From Granulibacter bethesdensis (lineage in GTDB: Bacteria; Pseudomonadota; Alphaproteobacteria; Acetobacterales; Acetobacteraceae), in NCBI RefSeq assembly GCF_001889545.1, contig NZ_CP018194.1, forward strand, positions 372,001 through 436,000: 64,000 nt of DNA. The letters run 5' to 3'. A program made the translations under genes and the position numbers. Every line of letters begins with the position of its first letter. The stretch's first letter is position 1. Positions 22,558 to 31,688 of this stretch are shown here, piece by piece. The notes beneath the pieces were generated by a model that was not told the DNA's origin, searched no databases, and saw only the letters and a list, made by a program, of their open reading frames with translations.

Positions 22558-23486
22558 GCGGTGACGAAACACCGGCGAGACCGCACGGAGACGCGCCAAG
22601 GCATCCGCGTTTTGCCAAATCGCTCAGTATGCGCCGCCGTCGCCGGTTGCGCCGTCGCCCGCGTTTTGCGGGGCCTTCTTTCAACCGGATCATCCCCAAT
22701 CTGCTGACTTTGCTTGGGCTTTGTGCCGGGCTGACCTCTATGCGGCTGGCTTTGGAGGGACGGTTCGGATGGGCGGCGGTGGCGATTTGTGTTGCTGCCT
22801 GTATTGACGGTCTGGATGGCAGGCTGGCGCGGTTGTTGCGAGCCACCACCCGCTTCGGGGCTGAATTCGACAGTTTGTCTGACTTTCTGTGCTTCGGGGT
22901 GGCTCCGTCTTTCGTGATGTATCTGTGGTCGCTGCGCCCTGTTCATGGATTCGGCTTTGTGCCGTGTCTGATGTTCGCGGTCTGCATGGCGCTGCGTCTT
23001 GCGCGGTTCAATGCTGCGCTGGATGAGCCGAAGGACTCCAATGTCAGCAAACCGGCCTATGTGCAGAATTTCTTCACCGGCGTGCCGGCGCCGATGGGGG
23101 CTGCACTTGTGTTGTTCCCATTGTTCATCGGGCTGGAAGCGCGAGAAATGGAGTGGCCGGGCCTGCTGGCATTGTCGCATTCCCCGCTGTTCTGCGCCCC
23201 GATTCTGATCGGTACCGCCTTGCTGCTGGTGTCCACCCTGCCGGTCTGGAGTTTCAAGAACTTCAAGGTGCCGTCGCAGTATGTTCTGCCGCTGTTGCTT
23301 GGCCTGACGGTTTATATTGCTTTCCTTGTGGCGGATCCATGGGCGGCGCTGGCGGCGTTTGGGTTGCTGTATGCCGCCATGCTGCCCTTCAGCGTCCGCA
23401 GCTTCCACCGTTTGCAGAATGAGGCGCTGCTGGAGGATCAGGAGGCAGAAGGGCAGGGGAACGGCGTCAGCGATTCCGGCAGATAA
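22554..23486 (+). CDS. pssA: CDP-diacylglycerol--serine O-phosphatidyltransferase
   Basis: Membrane enzyme forming phosphatidylserine, the substrate of the Psd encoded just upstream. The CDP-alcohol phosphotransferase signature [18 protein letters not shown] followed by AEFDSLSD is intact (DGxxAR-G-D-D). The N-terminal 40 residues are strongly basic ([12 protein letters not shown]), and about seven helices follow. Length 310, somewhat longer than many type II enzymes because of this tail. Its 3' end overlaps the convergent DUF1643 gene by 49 bases. Confidence 0.93.
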   Translation: MSGDETPARPHGDAPRHPRFAKSLSMRRRRRLRRRPRFAGPSFNRIIPNLLTLLGLCAGLTSMRLALEGRFGWAAVAICVAACIDGLDGRLARLLRATTRFGAEFDSLSDFLCFGVAPSFVMYLWSLRPVHGFGFVPCLMFAVCMALRLARFNAALDEPKDSNVSKPAYVQNFFTGVPAPMGAALVLFPLFIGLEAREMEWPGLLALSHSPLFCAPILIGTALLLVSTLPVWSFKNFKVPSQYVLPLLLGLTVYIAFLVADPWAALAAFGLLYAAMLPFSVRSFHRLQNEALLEDQEAEGQGNGVSDSGR

Positions 23487-24022
23487 AGCGGATGATGGGG
23501 GCAACCATCGGCTGACAGGCGCAGGGCGTGGGGCACGATCCCCGCGTCACGCAGCAGGTGCATGACGGCAGGCCCCCGTGACTGAAGCGGTTTCAGCTTT
23601 GGTCGACCATAAGCCAGGACGACCAGATCGGCTTCAGCGGCCATGCGCAGCAAGGCTGCGTCATTGCCCGGCCCGACAGGATCATTGACTGCGGCCAGTT
23701 GAAGCTGATCGGTCGCCCGATAGCTGAATGTATTGCCGACCAGCAGCGTTCCATATCCCCAGCGTCGGGCATAGCGGCCGCATTTGGCGACACTCGGGTC
23801 GTCATGGGTAGGAATGGCGGTGGAGGGGTTCATCATGATGAACATGACCGCAGGTGCAGACTTTTCCCAGCACCGGCGGAGTTCATAGCGGTAGCAATTG
23901 CCGGGACCATCAAAAACAGCACTGCCAACAGTGCCGGGGGGCAGGGCAAGCAGACGTTTTCCGCCCGGATCATGTTCAGGCAGGGAGGAAGAGGCCGGGC
24001 GGCTGCGAGCGATGGTGGTCAT
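23438..24022 (-). CDS. DUF1643 family protein
   Basis: A 194-residue cytosolic protein with the DUF1643 hallmarks: FIMMNPSTA near residue 60, DDPSVAKCGRYARRWGYGTLLVGNTFSYRAT in the middle, VLAYGRP, and a C-terminal region [14 protein letters not shown]. Function is unknown; the family is sometimes linked to phage or nucleic acid metabolism. The last 49 bases overlap the end of pssA on the other strand. Confidence 0.85.
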   Translation of the reverse strand: MTTIARSRPASSSLPEHDPGGKRLLALPPGTVGSAVFDGPGNCYRYELRRCWEKSAPAVMFIMMNPSTAIPTHDDPSVAKCGRYARRWGYGTLLVGNTFSYRATDQLQLAAVNDPVGPGNDAALLRMAAEADLVVLAYGRPKLKPLQSRGPAVMHLLRDAGIVPHALRLSADGCPHHPLYLPESLTPFPCPSAS

Positions 24023-24051
24023 GGCCCTGTTCTGGCACGCAAACGGGCCGC

Positions 24052-24077
24052 AAAAAAGGGGGCTGGCCGCCCCCTTT
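24052..24077 (-). terminator. Rho-independent terminator of mxaD
   Basis: A nine-base stem (24055-24063 with 24069-24077, G/C-rich, five-base loop), followed on the minus strand by a T run (24057-24052 read in reverse). It sits 12 bases beyond the mxaD stop. Confidence 0.75.
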
Positions 24078-24088
24078 CCGACTCTGTC

Positions 24089-24631
24089 TTATTTTACATT
24101 TTTATTGATATAATCTTTGAGGTTGCCAAGGCCGGTTTTGATCATCGTGGTCATGGCGCTCACAGCGGCAGCATCATTCAGATTATCCGGCGGCTCATTG
24201 CCGGTATCGCCACGATAGAAGCGGCCATCCCAGGTGATTTTTGATCCGCTGCCATCCGGCGTGACTGTCAGCTTCACGTTATAGGAGCTGACCGGCAGGG
24301 CGGTGACATCGTCATCGACGCGCCGCCAGCCGATCTGTTTGGCGTTCTCATCGATAAAATCCAGACCTTCGACAATTTTCTTGCCGGATTTGAGGGTCAG
24401 CGTGCGTTCCTGTCCCTGATCCTTGTCGTTTTTGAAGGTGACAGCCGTAAATTGGGAATCCCATTTGCCGATTCCGTTGAAGTCCTTGACGATCGCCCAC
24501 ACCTTGTCAGGTGGTGCCGACACGGTGACGGATTCGTCTACCTTCTGCGGCGTGGGGCCGTGCGCATGCGCGGTGAGGGGCGAAATCAGGGAAACGCCGA
24601 GAATCGCGCCCATAAAAAGCCGTCTTTTCAT
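24089..24631 (-). CDS. mxaD: MxaD-like periplasmic SRPBCC protein
   Basis: A 180-residue exported protein with signal MKRRLFMGAILGVSLISPLTAHA. The mature part has the START/SRPBCC pattern (DESVTVSAPPDKVWAIVKDFNGIGKWDSQF) typical of polyketide-cyclase-like folds and of MxaD. In Methylobacterium, MxaD assists electron transfer between methanol dehydrogenase and cytochrome cL. Here it is divergent from mxaF, not inside the operon after mxaL. The start at 24631 has a gagggtt ribosome site; the frame extends to 24694 without it. The mxaD assignment rests on fold and position. Confidence 0.78.
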   Translation of the reverse strand: MKRRLFMGAILGVSLISPLTAHAHGPTPQKVDESVTVSAPPDKVWAIVKDFNGIGKWDSQFTAVTFKNDKDQGQERTLTLKSGKKIVEGLDFIDENAKQIGWRRVDDDVTALPVSSYNVKLTVTPDGSGSKITWDGRFYRGDTGNEPPDNLNDAAAVSAMTTMIKTGLGNLKDYINKNVK

Positions 24632-24694
24632 CGAATAACCCTCTTGCGAAGCATGTGAGCAGCACGGCTGTACGCAAGCGCGAAGAACACGCAA

Positions 24695-24911
24695 ACCTCA
24701 TGAAGAGGGTTGTTATTGAAAAGAGGAATAAATCGGGGTTTTTTCTATTATTTTCTGCATATAATGCAAATCTAAATTCTAATTTATAACTTACAAAAAA
24801 CACTATATGCTTGATTTAGACAATAAGTCCTTAATTGAATTTTGCCTCTAGGAAGTCGACCAAAGGCGTTCATACGATCCGCCCAACGAAACGGGAGGAG
24901 ACGAAAAGTCG
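24695..24911. promoter_or_regulatory. Divergent mxaD/mxaF control region
   Basis: About 217 bases between the divergent mxaF start and the upstream end of the open mxaD frame. It is locally AT-rich (24720-24840), as expected for a strong regulated promoter, and must carry both promoters and the long mxaF leader. The mxaF ribosome site is ggaggaga at 24893-24900. No confident -35/-10 pair or operator could be picked; the MoxX binding site would be expected here. Confidence 0.6.
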
Positions 24912-26789
24912 ATGCGCAAATCCAAAATAGGACTGCTCGCGTCTGCATCGCTCTGTGCGGTGTTGGGCGTTGCCACTGGCGCTACGTCCGCCATGGCTGA
25001 GGACAAGCTGATCGAGCTGTCCAAAAGCAATGAAAACTGGCTGATGCCGGGCCGTACTTATGAGGCCCAGAACTACAGCCCTCTGAAGCAGATCACCACG
25101 AAAAACGTGAAGGATCTGAAGGTTGCATGGACCTTCTCTGACGGCGTTCTGAACGGCCATGAAGGTGCGCCGCTCGTCGTCAACAACACGATGTATGTCA
25201 CGGGTCCGTTCCCCAACCGCACCTTTGCGTTGGGTCTGGACAATCCTGGCCGCATTCTCTGGGAAAACAACCCGAAACAGAGCGCCAATGCACGTTCTGT
25301 GGCATGTTGTGACGTTGTGAACCGCGGCATGGCCTACTGGCCCGGTGACGACAAGACCCCGGCCCTGATTTTCAAAAACCTGCTCGATGGCCGCTTGACT
25401 GCGATGAATGCCAAGACCGGCGAAGTCGTCTGGCAGATGGAAAACGGTGACATCAAGGTGGGTCAGACCGAGACCCAGGCCCCGTATGTCGTCAAAGACA
25501 TCGTGATCACGGGTAGCTCCGGCGCCGAGCTGGGTGTTCGTGGTTTCATCACCGCCTACGACGTGCACACCGGTGCGCAGAAGTGGCGCGCTTACGAAAC
25601 CGGCCCGGATTCGGACCTGCTGCTGGCCAAGGATTTCAACATCCACAACCCGCAATACGGTCAGTTCGGCCTCGGCACCGAGACCTGGCAGGAAGAAACT
25701 TGGAAGATCGGTGGTGGCACGAACTGGGGCTGGTATGCGTATGACCCCGGTACCAACCTGATCTACTACGGAAGCGGTAACCCGTCTCCGTGGAACGCAA
25801 CGATGCGTCCCGGTGACAATAAGTGGACGATGACCATCTTCGGCCGCGATGTTGACACTGGTGAAGCAAAGTTCGGCTATCAGAAGACCCCGCACGATGA
25901 ATGGGACTATGCGGGCGTCAACGTGATGATGCTGTCCGAACAGAAAGACAAGGATGGCAAGCTGCGCAAGCTGCTGACCCATCCGGATCGTAACGGTATT
26001 GTTTATACCCTTGATCGTACGAATGGCGATCTGGTTTCTGCCAACAAGATCGACGACACCGTCAACTGGGTGAAGCATGTCGATCTGAAGACCGGTATTC
26101 CGGTTCGCGATCCTGAATACGCGACCTATATGGATCACAAGGGTCGTGATATCTGCCCGTCCGCCATGGGCTATCACAACCAGGGCTTCGACAGCTATTC
26201 TCCGGAAAAGCAGCAGTTCTTCCTGGGTGTGAATCACATCTGCATGGACTGGGAACCGTTCATGCTGCCGTATCGCGCTGGTCAGTTCTTCGTCGGTGCG
26301 ACACTGAACATGTATCCGGGTCCGAAGGGCAATCGTCAGACCTATGAAGGTCTGGGTCAGATCAAGTCCTATAACGCGATCACCGGTCAGTTCAAATGGC
26401 AGAAGATGGAACGCTTTGCCGTTTGGGGTGGCACGATGGCCACGGCTGGCAATCTGGTATTCTACGGAACGCTTGATGGCTTCATCAAGGCTCGTAACCA
26501 GGACACCGGTGAACTGCTGTGGAAGTTCAAGCTGCCATCCGGTGTGATCGGTTATCCGATCACCTATGAACACAAGGGCACCCAGTATGTTGCCATCTAC
26601 TACGGTGTTGGGGGCTGGCCCGGTGTTGGTATGGTGTTTGACCTGAACGATCCGTCCGCCGGTCTCGGTGCAGTCGGTGCTTTCAAGGAACTGGCACACT
26701 ACACCCAGCAGGGTGGCGGCGTGTTCGTGTTCTCCCTGGGCGGCAAGGGTCCGTATGACAATCCGAAGGTCGGCGAGTACGCCAACTAA
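24912..26789 (+). CDS. mxaF: Methanol dehydrogenase (cytochrome c) large subunit, calcium type
   Basis: PQQ quinoprotein that oxidises methanol to formaldehyde in the periplasm as an alpha2beta2 enzyme with MxaI. The 625-residue precursor has a 29-residue signal peptide; all active-site residues then fall exactly where expected in mature numbering: vicinal Cys 132-133 (mature 103-104), Glu206 (177), Trp272 (243), Asn290 (261) and catalytic Asp332 (303). Two residues on, position 334 is Ala (DEWDYAG), not the Asp that marks lanthanide XoxF enzymes, so this is the Ca2+ form. Tryptophan-docking propeller repeats run through the chain. It heads the mxa operon. Confidence 0.97.
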   Translation: MRKSKIGLLASASLCAVLGVATGATSAMAEDKLIELSKSNENWLMPGRTYEAQNYSPLKQITTKNVKDLKVAWTFSDGVLNGHEGAPLVVNNTMYVTGPFPNRTFALGLDNPGRILWENNPKQSANARSVACCDVVNRGMAYWPGDDKTPALIFKNLLDGRLTAMNAKTGEVVWQMENGDIKVGQTETQAPYVVKDIVITGSSGAELGVRGFITAYDVHTGAQKWRAYETGPDSDLLLAKDFNIHNPQYGQFGLGTETWQEETWKIGGGTNWGWYAYDPGTNLIYYGSGNPSPWNATMRPGDNKWTMTIFGRDVDTGEAKFGYQKTPHDEWDYAGVNVMMLSEQKDKDGKLRKLLTHPDRNGIVYTLDRTNGDLVSANKIDDTVNWVKHVDLKTGIPVRDPEYATYMDHKGRDICPSAMGYHNQGFDSYSPEKQQFFLGVNHICMDWEPFMLPYRAGQFFVGATLNMYPGPKGNRQTYEGLGQIKSYNAITGQFKWQKMERFAVWGGTMATAGNLVFYGTLDGFIKARNQDTGELLWKFKLPSGVIGYPITYEHKGTQYVAIYYGVGGWPGVGMVFDLNDPSAGLGAVGAFKELAHYTQQGGGVFVFSLGGKGPYDNPKVGEYAN

Positions 26790-26809
26790 TCGGGTTCGCC
26801 TGTGAAGAA

Positions 26810-26841
26810 AGACCCGCCATGATATCTTTCGTGGCGGGTCT
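26810..26841 (+). promoter_or_regulatory. Intergenic hairpin between mxaF and mxaJ
   Basis: A perfect ten-base stem (agacccgcca at 26810-26819, tggcgggtct at 26832-26841) with a 12-base loop, placed 20 bases after the mxaF stop. There is no T run after it, so it looks like an mRNA-stabilising or partial-attenuation hairpin that keeps mxaF more abundant than the distal genes. Confidence 0.6.
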
Positions 26842-26870
26842 CACAGCTTCAGCAATCGAATGGTTTTACG

Positions 26871-27764
26871 ATGCGCTATCGTCATATGAACAATCAGCGT
26901 CGCTATGTTGCGGCAGCAGCCATGGGGGCATTGCTTGCAATGTCTGCCACAATGCAGCCCGCATGGTCTGATGAGACAGGAAGCGCGTCTTCCAGGCAGG
27001 ATACGCAGAAGACTCTGCGGATTTGTGCCTCCACCAAGCAGGCCCCGTTTTCCGAGCCCGGAGCAACGGGTGTTGAAAACAAAATTATGTCCGCTATTGC
27101 GGGAGCCATGGGACGTAAGGCGGTTTTTGTCTGGACTGACCGGCCTGCCATCTACTCCGTGCGTGACCAGCTGTATAAAAATGCCTGTGATGTCGTGGCT
27201 GGTCTTGATGAAGGCGATGATCGCGTTCTGACGACGAAGCCTTATTACCGGTCCAGCTATGTCTTTATCACCCGTGAGGATGGTAAGGCGCAGCCAAAGG
27301 ACTGGAAGGATCCGGCTTTTGAGCATATCACGAGAATTGCTGTTGCCTTCGGTTCTCCTGGTGAGGTGATGCTGCGCCAGATTGGAAAATACGAAGACAA
27401 TCTTAGCTATCAGCAGTCTCTGGTCGGGTTCAAGTCCCCCAGAAATCAGTATGTTCAGGTTCCATCTGACAAAATTGTATCCGAGGTTGCATCCGGTGCT
27501 GCCGATCTCGGAGTTGCGTTTGATCCGGAGGTAGCACGCTACGTCAAGGCGTCTCCGGTAAAGCTGCGCGTGACTGTCATCCCCGATACTGCGACGCGCT
27601 CTGATGGCCAGAAAGTGCCGATGCACTATAGCGAGGTCATGGGTGTTCGCCGGGATGATGCGGCGTTGCAGGCAGAGCTCGATGCTGCTCTGGAAAAGGC
27701 GAAACCACAGATAGAGAGTATTCTCAAGGACGAGAATATTCAGACCCTCGCGCCTAATTCCTGA
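26871..27764 (+). CDS. mxaJ: MxaJ, periplasmic methanol oxidation protein
   Basis: A 297-residue protein of the extracellular solute-binding protein (family 3) fold, found only next to mxaF in methylotrophs and thought to help maturation of methanol dehydrogenase. Signal peptide around residues 10-35 (AAAAMGALLAMSATMQPAWS). Family features are LRICASTKQAPFSEPGATGVENKI, CDVVAGLDEGDDRVLTTKPYYRSSYVF and LGVAFDPEVARYVK. An in-frame ATG at 26886 is an alternative start. It stands between mxaF and mxaG, the conserved order. Confidence 0.93.
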   Translation: MRYRHMNNQRRYVAAAAMGALLAMSATMQPAWSDETGSASSRQDTQKTLRICASTKQAPFSEPGATGVENKIMSAIAGAMGRKAVFVWTDRPAIYSVRDQLYKNACDVVAGLDEGDDRVLTTKPYYRSSYVFITREDGKAQPKDWKDPAFEHITRIAVAFGSPGEVMLRQIGKYEDNLSYQQSLVGFKSPRNQYVQVPSDKIVSEVASGAADLGVAFDPEVARYVKASPVKLRVTVIPDTATRSDGQKVPMHYSEVMGVRRDDAALQAELDAALEKAKPQIESILKDENIQTLAPNS

Positions 27765-27829
27765 GAACTCTGGAAGACCGATGGTTGTGTAAGATCGAGA
27801 CACACAGCCGAGAAAAATGGAACGGACCC

Positions 27830-28447
27830 TTGACGTTTAAACATCTCATCAATGGAACTCTGGCTGCTTCCCTGCTCGCGGCTGTTGTCGCGGTCTCCGG
27901 ACCGGCACGCGCGGGTGATACGCCTGTTCCGCCCAGCGCTATCAAATTCACCAATACTGTAACCGGTGATGCGCTGGACCTGAACGACTCCCTGCCTGAC
28001 GGGCGCGATACAGCGGCCGTGAAGCAGTTCCTTCAGACCGGGCATAACCCTTACAATCTGATTGAATCCTGCCTCCCCAACGGCAAAAGCCTGTGGCTTT
28101 CTGCCTGCTCAGGCTGTCATGGTGGAGAGATGGAGGGCAAAGTTGGCCCCTCTCTGGCCGATGACTACTGGACTTATGAGACGAATAAGACCGATCAGGG
28201 CTTGTTCTCCACAATCTTCGGTGGTGCGAACGGTATGATGGGCCCCCATAATCAGGATCTGACGATGGATCAGATCCTGCGCGTGATGGCCTGGATTCGT
28301 TTCCACTATGAAGGCCCGAAGCACACGGATGAAGACATGCCGTGGCTGACGGACGCTCAGCGCAAGAGCTTCAAGCTCTTCAAGAAGGAAGATGAGGCCA
28401 AGTTCCCTGCAAGCGAGGACGCAAAGGCCTGCAAGCTTCCCGGCTAA
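27830..28447 (+). CDS. mxaG: Cytochrome cL, electron acceptor of methanol dehydrogenase
   Basis: Periplasmic monohaem cytochrome c taking electrons from MxaFI. A single haem site CSGCH lies in the middle, and the likely axial Met is in GGANGMMGPHN. A signal peptide (HLINGTLAASLLAAVVAVSGPARA) follows the TTG at 27830, which I take as start (205 residues); another TTG at 27785 adds 15 residues before the signal. No ATG is available in frame. The acidic and lysine-rich C-terminal region (EDMPWLTDAQRKSFKLFKK) fits cytochrome cL. Confidence 0.92.
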   Translation: MTFKHLINGTLAASLLAAVVAVSGPARAGDTPVPPSAIKFTNTVTGDALDLNDSLPDGRDTAAVKQFLQTGHNPYNLIESCLPNGKSLWLSACSGCHGGEMEGKVGPSLADDYWTYETNKTDQGLFSTIFGGANGMMGPHNQDLTMDQILRVMAWIRFHYEGPKHTDEDMPWLTDAQRKSFKLFKKEDEAKFPASEDAKACKLPG

Positions 28448-28477
28448 CCATCCAAAACCTAATCAGGAGGAAGTCAT

Positions 28478-28789
28478 ATGTTCAAGAGAATCATCCAGGG
28501 AACCCTGGCAGCGGCCCTGATCGCCGGTGCGGCTGGTGCTTCCGTTGCTCATGCCGCTTATGACGGCACGCATTGCAAGGCACCGGGCGTTTGCTGGGAG
28601 CCGGAACCCGGTTATCCGGCGGTTCTGAAAGGATCAAAATATGATCCGCATCATGATCCGAAGGAATTGGCGAAGCAGCAGGCTGCTCTGGACGCTCAGG
28701 AAGCCCGCAACAAGCTGCGTGTCGAAAACTTCGTCAAGACCGGCAAGTTCGAGTTCGATGTGAACAAGCTGCAGGGTCAGGGTAACTGA
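28478..28789 (+). CDS. mxaI: Methanol dehydrogenase small subunit
   Basis: Beta subunit that wraps around MxaF. The 103-residue precursor has a signal peptide ending AHA|AYDG and the mature start YDGTHCKAPGVCWEPEPGYP with the conserved pair of cysteines that form a disulfide, then a lysine-rich long helix (DPKELAKQQAALDAQEARNK). A strong aggaggaag ribosome site lies seven bases before the ATG. Length is normal for MxaI. Confidence 0.96.
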   Translation: MFKRIIQGTLAAALIAGAAGASVAHAAYDGTHCKAPGVCWEPEPGYPAVLKGSKYDPHHDPKELAKQQAALDAQEARNKLRVENFVKTGKFEFDVNKLQGQGN

Positions 28790-28802
28790 GGTCTCTGACT
28801 TT

Positions 28803-29846
28803 ATGTCAGAATCAGTGGCCGACGCCAGCGCCGAGGCTTTTAGCCTCGGCGGTTGGCGGGAGCGTGCGGTTGCGTTTGAGGCGGCGGTGTCTGGTGCCGT
28901 TCTGGGACAGCAACGTGTCGTTCGCCTTATTACCATCGCTATTTTGGCACGGGGCCACGTGCTGCTTGAAGGCGATGTCGGTGTTGGTAAAACCACTCTT
29001 TTAAGAGCAGTTGCAAAAGCGATTGGCGGTCCATACGAACGTGTCGAAGGCACGATCGATCTGATGCCCGGCGATCTGATTTATCATGCGGCCATTGGCG
29101 ATGATGGTAAGCCCAGGCTGGAGCCGGGGCCGGTGTTGCATCATGGTGAAGATCTGGCCGTTTTTTTCTTCAACGAAATCAATCGTGCCCGTCCGCAGGT
29201 GCATTCCCTGCTTCTGCGTCTGATGGCCGAGCGGAGCGTAACGGCGTTTAATCGCGAAGTTCTGTTGCCGCATCTTCTGGTTTTCGCCGATCGAAACCGT
29301 CTGGAACGTGAAGAAACCTATGAGCTGCCTGCTGCGGCCCGAGACCGTTTCTTTATGGAAATTCCGGTCGAAACCCCTGCCGATGATACTATTCGGCGGC
29401 AGTTGATCTTTGATCGTCGTTTTCATGATGTGGACAGTCTGATCGGTTCGGTCGAGACCAATATTCTGCCCCATACTACATTGGATGGAGTGGCAAGGAC
29501 TATTCAGGCCAGCATCCATTCTTCGGATGCGTTCGAAGCGTATGTGGTACGGCTCTGGAATGCTCTGCGCTATCCCGGTCAACATGGCATCATGCTGGAT
29601 GGTGTTGATATGGATCGTCTGGTGCAGGGAGGCGCCAGCCCGCGCGGCCTCAGCTATCTGGTGCGTGCGGCCAGGGTCAATGCTTTCCTCAACGGGCGGG
29701 ATATGGTGGTGCCGGAAGATCTGCGTGCCGTGTTCATGGAATCCATGGCACATCGCATTTTCCTTGATCCACTCTATGAACTTCGGCGGGAGACTCTGGT
29801 GCCGGCGCTGTGCCGCCAGGTGCTAGAGCGCGTTTCGGCCCCGTGA
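28803..29846 (+). CDS. mxaR: MxaR, MoxR-type AAA+ ATPase
   Basis: AAA+ ATPase of the MoxR family that, with the MxaS/C/L proteins, matures methanol dehydrogenase (probably Ca2+ insertion). Walker A is GDVGVGKT (residues 57-64). The Walker B position reads VFFFNEINRA, with Asn124 where most MoxR proteins have Asp; Glu125 is kept. The sensor-1 region is VFADRNRLEREETYELP instead of the usual TQNPxExxGTYxLPEA. The 347-residue length is usual. The stop overlaps the GTG start of mxaS (GTGA). Confidence 0.93.
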   Translation: MSESVADASAEAFSLGGWRERAVAFEAAVSGAVLGQQRVVRLITIAILARGHVLLEGDVGVGKTTLLRAVAKAIGGPYERVEGTIDLMPGDLIYHAAIGDDGKPRLEPGPVLHHGEDLAVFFFNEINRARPQVHSLLLRLMAERSVTAFNREVLLPHLLVFADRNRLEREETYELPAAARDRFFMEIPVETPADDTIRRQLIFDRRFHDVDSLIGSVETNILPHTTLDGVARTIQASIHSSDAFEAYVVRLWNALRYPGQHGIMLDGVDMDRLVQGGASPRGLSYLVRAARVNAFLNGRDMVVPEDLRAVFMESMAHRIFLDPLYELRRETLVPALCRQVLERVSAP

Positions 29847-30718
29847 GCGACGCAATGTCGGCGTTCGATGACGCCGCGTTGCCTGATCTGGCCTACAAAG
29901 TGCGTTGGCGAGTGCCGGGTGCCAGACCCGGCAGTCACCGGGGCCGCCAGAATGGCAGCGGAGGGGAGTTGAGGGGATATGTTCCCTTCTGGTCCTCCCC
30001 CGACACGCGGCGTATCGACTTTGCCCGCTCGGCGAAGGAGCCGGACGGCACGCTGATGGTCCGCCAGATTGAGCAGCGCAGCGCCATTGATGTCTACGTG
30101 ATCGCTGATCTGTCGGCGTCGATGGATCCGACCGAGGATGGTGCGCGCCGAGCCGAAATTGCCAGGCTGGTGAAGGTTTTGTCGCAATCAGCCCGCAGAA
30201 GTGGGGATGCGTTCGGCTTTATCGGTTTCGGTGAAACTGTGATGCGGGACTGTCTTCTCAAGGCTTCCCGTATCAGGGGAGCAGAGCAGGCTATTCTTGA
30301 GCGTTTGCAGACGGAGCCGCTGACGGCACGTAACATCGATGGTCTGAAGGATGTCGCTGCCTATCTGGGTACCCGCCGGCGTTTGGTGTTGCTGGTGTCT
30401 GATTTTCATGCGCCGCGGTCGGTGCTGGAACCGTCACTGGCGGCGCTGGGGCGTCATGACATCGTTCCTGTCGTTTTGAGGGATCAGCGTGAGCGGGAAT
30501 TGCCATCCGGTTTCGGCTTCATCCATGTGAGGGATGTGGAAACCGGGCAGCCGCGGAGCCTGTTGTTGCGTCCGGCTCTGCGTCGACGATGGTCGCAGGC
30601 GGCAGCCGAGAATATGCGGATGCTGGGACAGTTGTTGTCTCCTTATGGCCGGCCTCCTTTCTTCGCCTGGGACCGGATCAATTACGAACGCTTGAGCGAA
30701 CATTTGCTGGCAGGCTGA
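29843..30718 (+). CDS. mxaS: MxaS, DUF58/von Willebrand-like protein
   Basis: A 291-residue cytosolic protein of the DUF58 group that partners MoxR ATPases. The core motif GYVPFWSSPDTRRIDFARSAKEPDGTLMVRQ is followed by a metal-site-like VIADLSASMDP (Asp89, Ser91, Ser93). I chose the GTG at 29843, which overlaps the mxaR stop by four bases; an ATG at 29855 is possible and the frame also runs upstream inside mxaR. It ends one base before mxaA. Confidence 0.88.
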   Translation: MSDAMSAFDDAALPDLAYKVRWRVPGARPGSHRGRQNGSGGELRGYVPFWSSPDTRRIDFARSAKEPDGTLMVRQIEQRSAIDVYVIADLSASMDPTEDGARRAEIARLVKVLSQSARRSGDAFGFIGFGETVMRDCLLKASRIRGAEQAILERLQTEPLTARNIDGLKDVAAYLGTRRRLVLLVSDFHAPRSVLEPSLAALGRHDIVPVVLRDQRERELPSGFGFIHVRDVETGQPRSLLLRPALRRRWSQAAAENMRMLGQLLSPYGRPPFFAWDRINYERLSEHLLAG

Positions 30719-30719
30719 G

Positions 30720-31688
30720 ATGAATGCATTTTCGCACAGATCGGCGGTGGCGTTGCTGTTGGCACTAACGGCTGCGACCGTAAACCCATCCTGCCCCGTC
30801 AGGGCGGCCGACATGACGCATCATGATGCTGCCGTCAAAGGCGCTTCTCTGGTGTTTCATCCACCTGGTCGTCTGTTCGGCTATTATATCGGGGATGTTC
30901 TGGACAGTGCGGTCGATATAACCCTTGCAAAGGGAGAGACACTCGACCCGTCTACCGTGCCGACACCCGGCGATATCAATTACTGGCTTACACTGCGCAG
31001 GGTCGATGTCATCCGTCACAAGCTGGCAGATGGTGGAGAACAGGTTCGGCTGACTCTGCAATATCAGACGTTTTATGATCCGTTGGAACCAAAGAAATTG
31101 CCGGTTCCTGGCTTTACACTTGTGATCCATGGTGCAGGAGCGGACAGAAAACTCAGCACGCCGACATGGCAGTTCATGAGTTCGCCTATCCGCGAAGTCA
31201 GCCCTGGTGAAGATGTCGATGCGAGTTTTCTTCAACCGGATCATCTGCCGCCATTGCCGGATGTCGCCATCCCACTCAGGGCTACGCTGGTGGCGCTGGG
31301 CGTGGCGCTGCTGTCTCTGATCTGGCTCGGCTGGCTCTCGGGCTGGTTCGGCACGGTGTTGCGTCGACAGTCACGGCCTTTTGGATTTGCGGTCCAGCAG
31401 ATTCGCCGGGAGCGTGGTCGGGAGGAGAGGGAAGCGTACCGCAACGGCCTAAAAGCCTTGCACGAAGCGTTCAACCGTACCGAAGGCGGTCTCGTTCTGG
31501 CTGAGGATGTCCCCGGCTTCATAACCCGTCATCAGCGTTTCGCCGGGTTGAAGGCAGAGATCGAGCGATTTTTTGAGGCATCGAGACGCTGCTTTTATGC
31601 GTCCGATGCTGTGCAGGCGATGCAATTTTTCCCACCGCAGGCGATCCTGACACTGGCGCGTCAACTCAGCCGGTCTGAACGCGCATGA
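30720..31688 (+). CDS. mxaA: MxaA, methanol dehydrogenase maturation protein
   Basis: A 322-residue protein with a signal peptide (residues 1-30), a periplasmic beta-rich domain, one transmembrane helix around residues 180-200 (ATLVALGVALLSLIWLGWLS) and a cytoplasmic C-terminal half rich in Arg/Glu. This architecture and its position between mxaS and mxaC match MxaA, which in methylotrophs is needed for Ca2+ incorporation into methanol dehydrogenase. The stop overlaps the mxaC start by four bases. Confidence 0.87.
   Translation: MNAFSHRSAVALLLALTAATVNPSCPVRAADMTHHDAAVKGASLVFHPPGRLFGYYIGDVLDSAVDITLAKGETLDPSTVPTPGDINYWLTLRRVDVIRHKLADGGEQVRLTLQYQTFYDPLEPKKLPVPGFTLVIHGAGADRKLSTPTWQFMSSPIREVSPGEDVDASFLQPDHLPPLPDVAIPLRATLVALGVALLSLIWLGWLSGWFGTVLRRQSRPFGFAVQQIRRERGREEREAYRNGLKALHEAFNRTEGGLVLAEDVPGFITRHQRFAGLKAEIERFFEASRRCFYASDAVQAMQFFPPQAILTLARQLSRSERA

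Noticed and set aside
24870-26699. A 609-codon minus-strand frame opposite mxaF
   Set aside because: An antisense shadow of mxaF, which has every catalytic residue; the antisense product has no recognisable domain.
24912-26789. The dehydrogenase as lanthanide XoxF
   Set aside because: The extra lanthanide-binding Asp is replaced by Ala334, and a small subunit gene mxaI is present.
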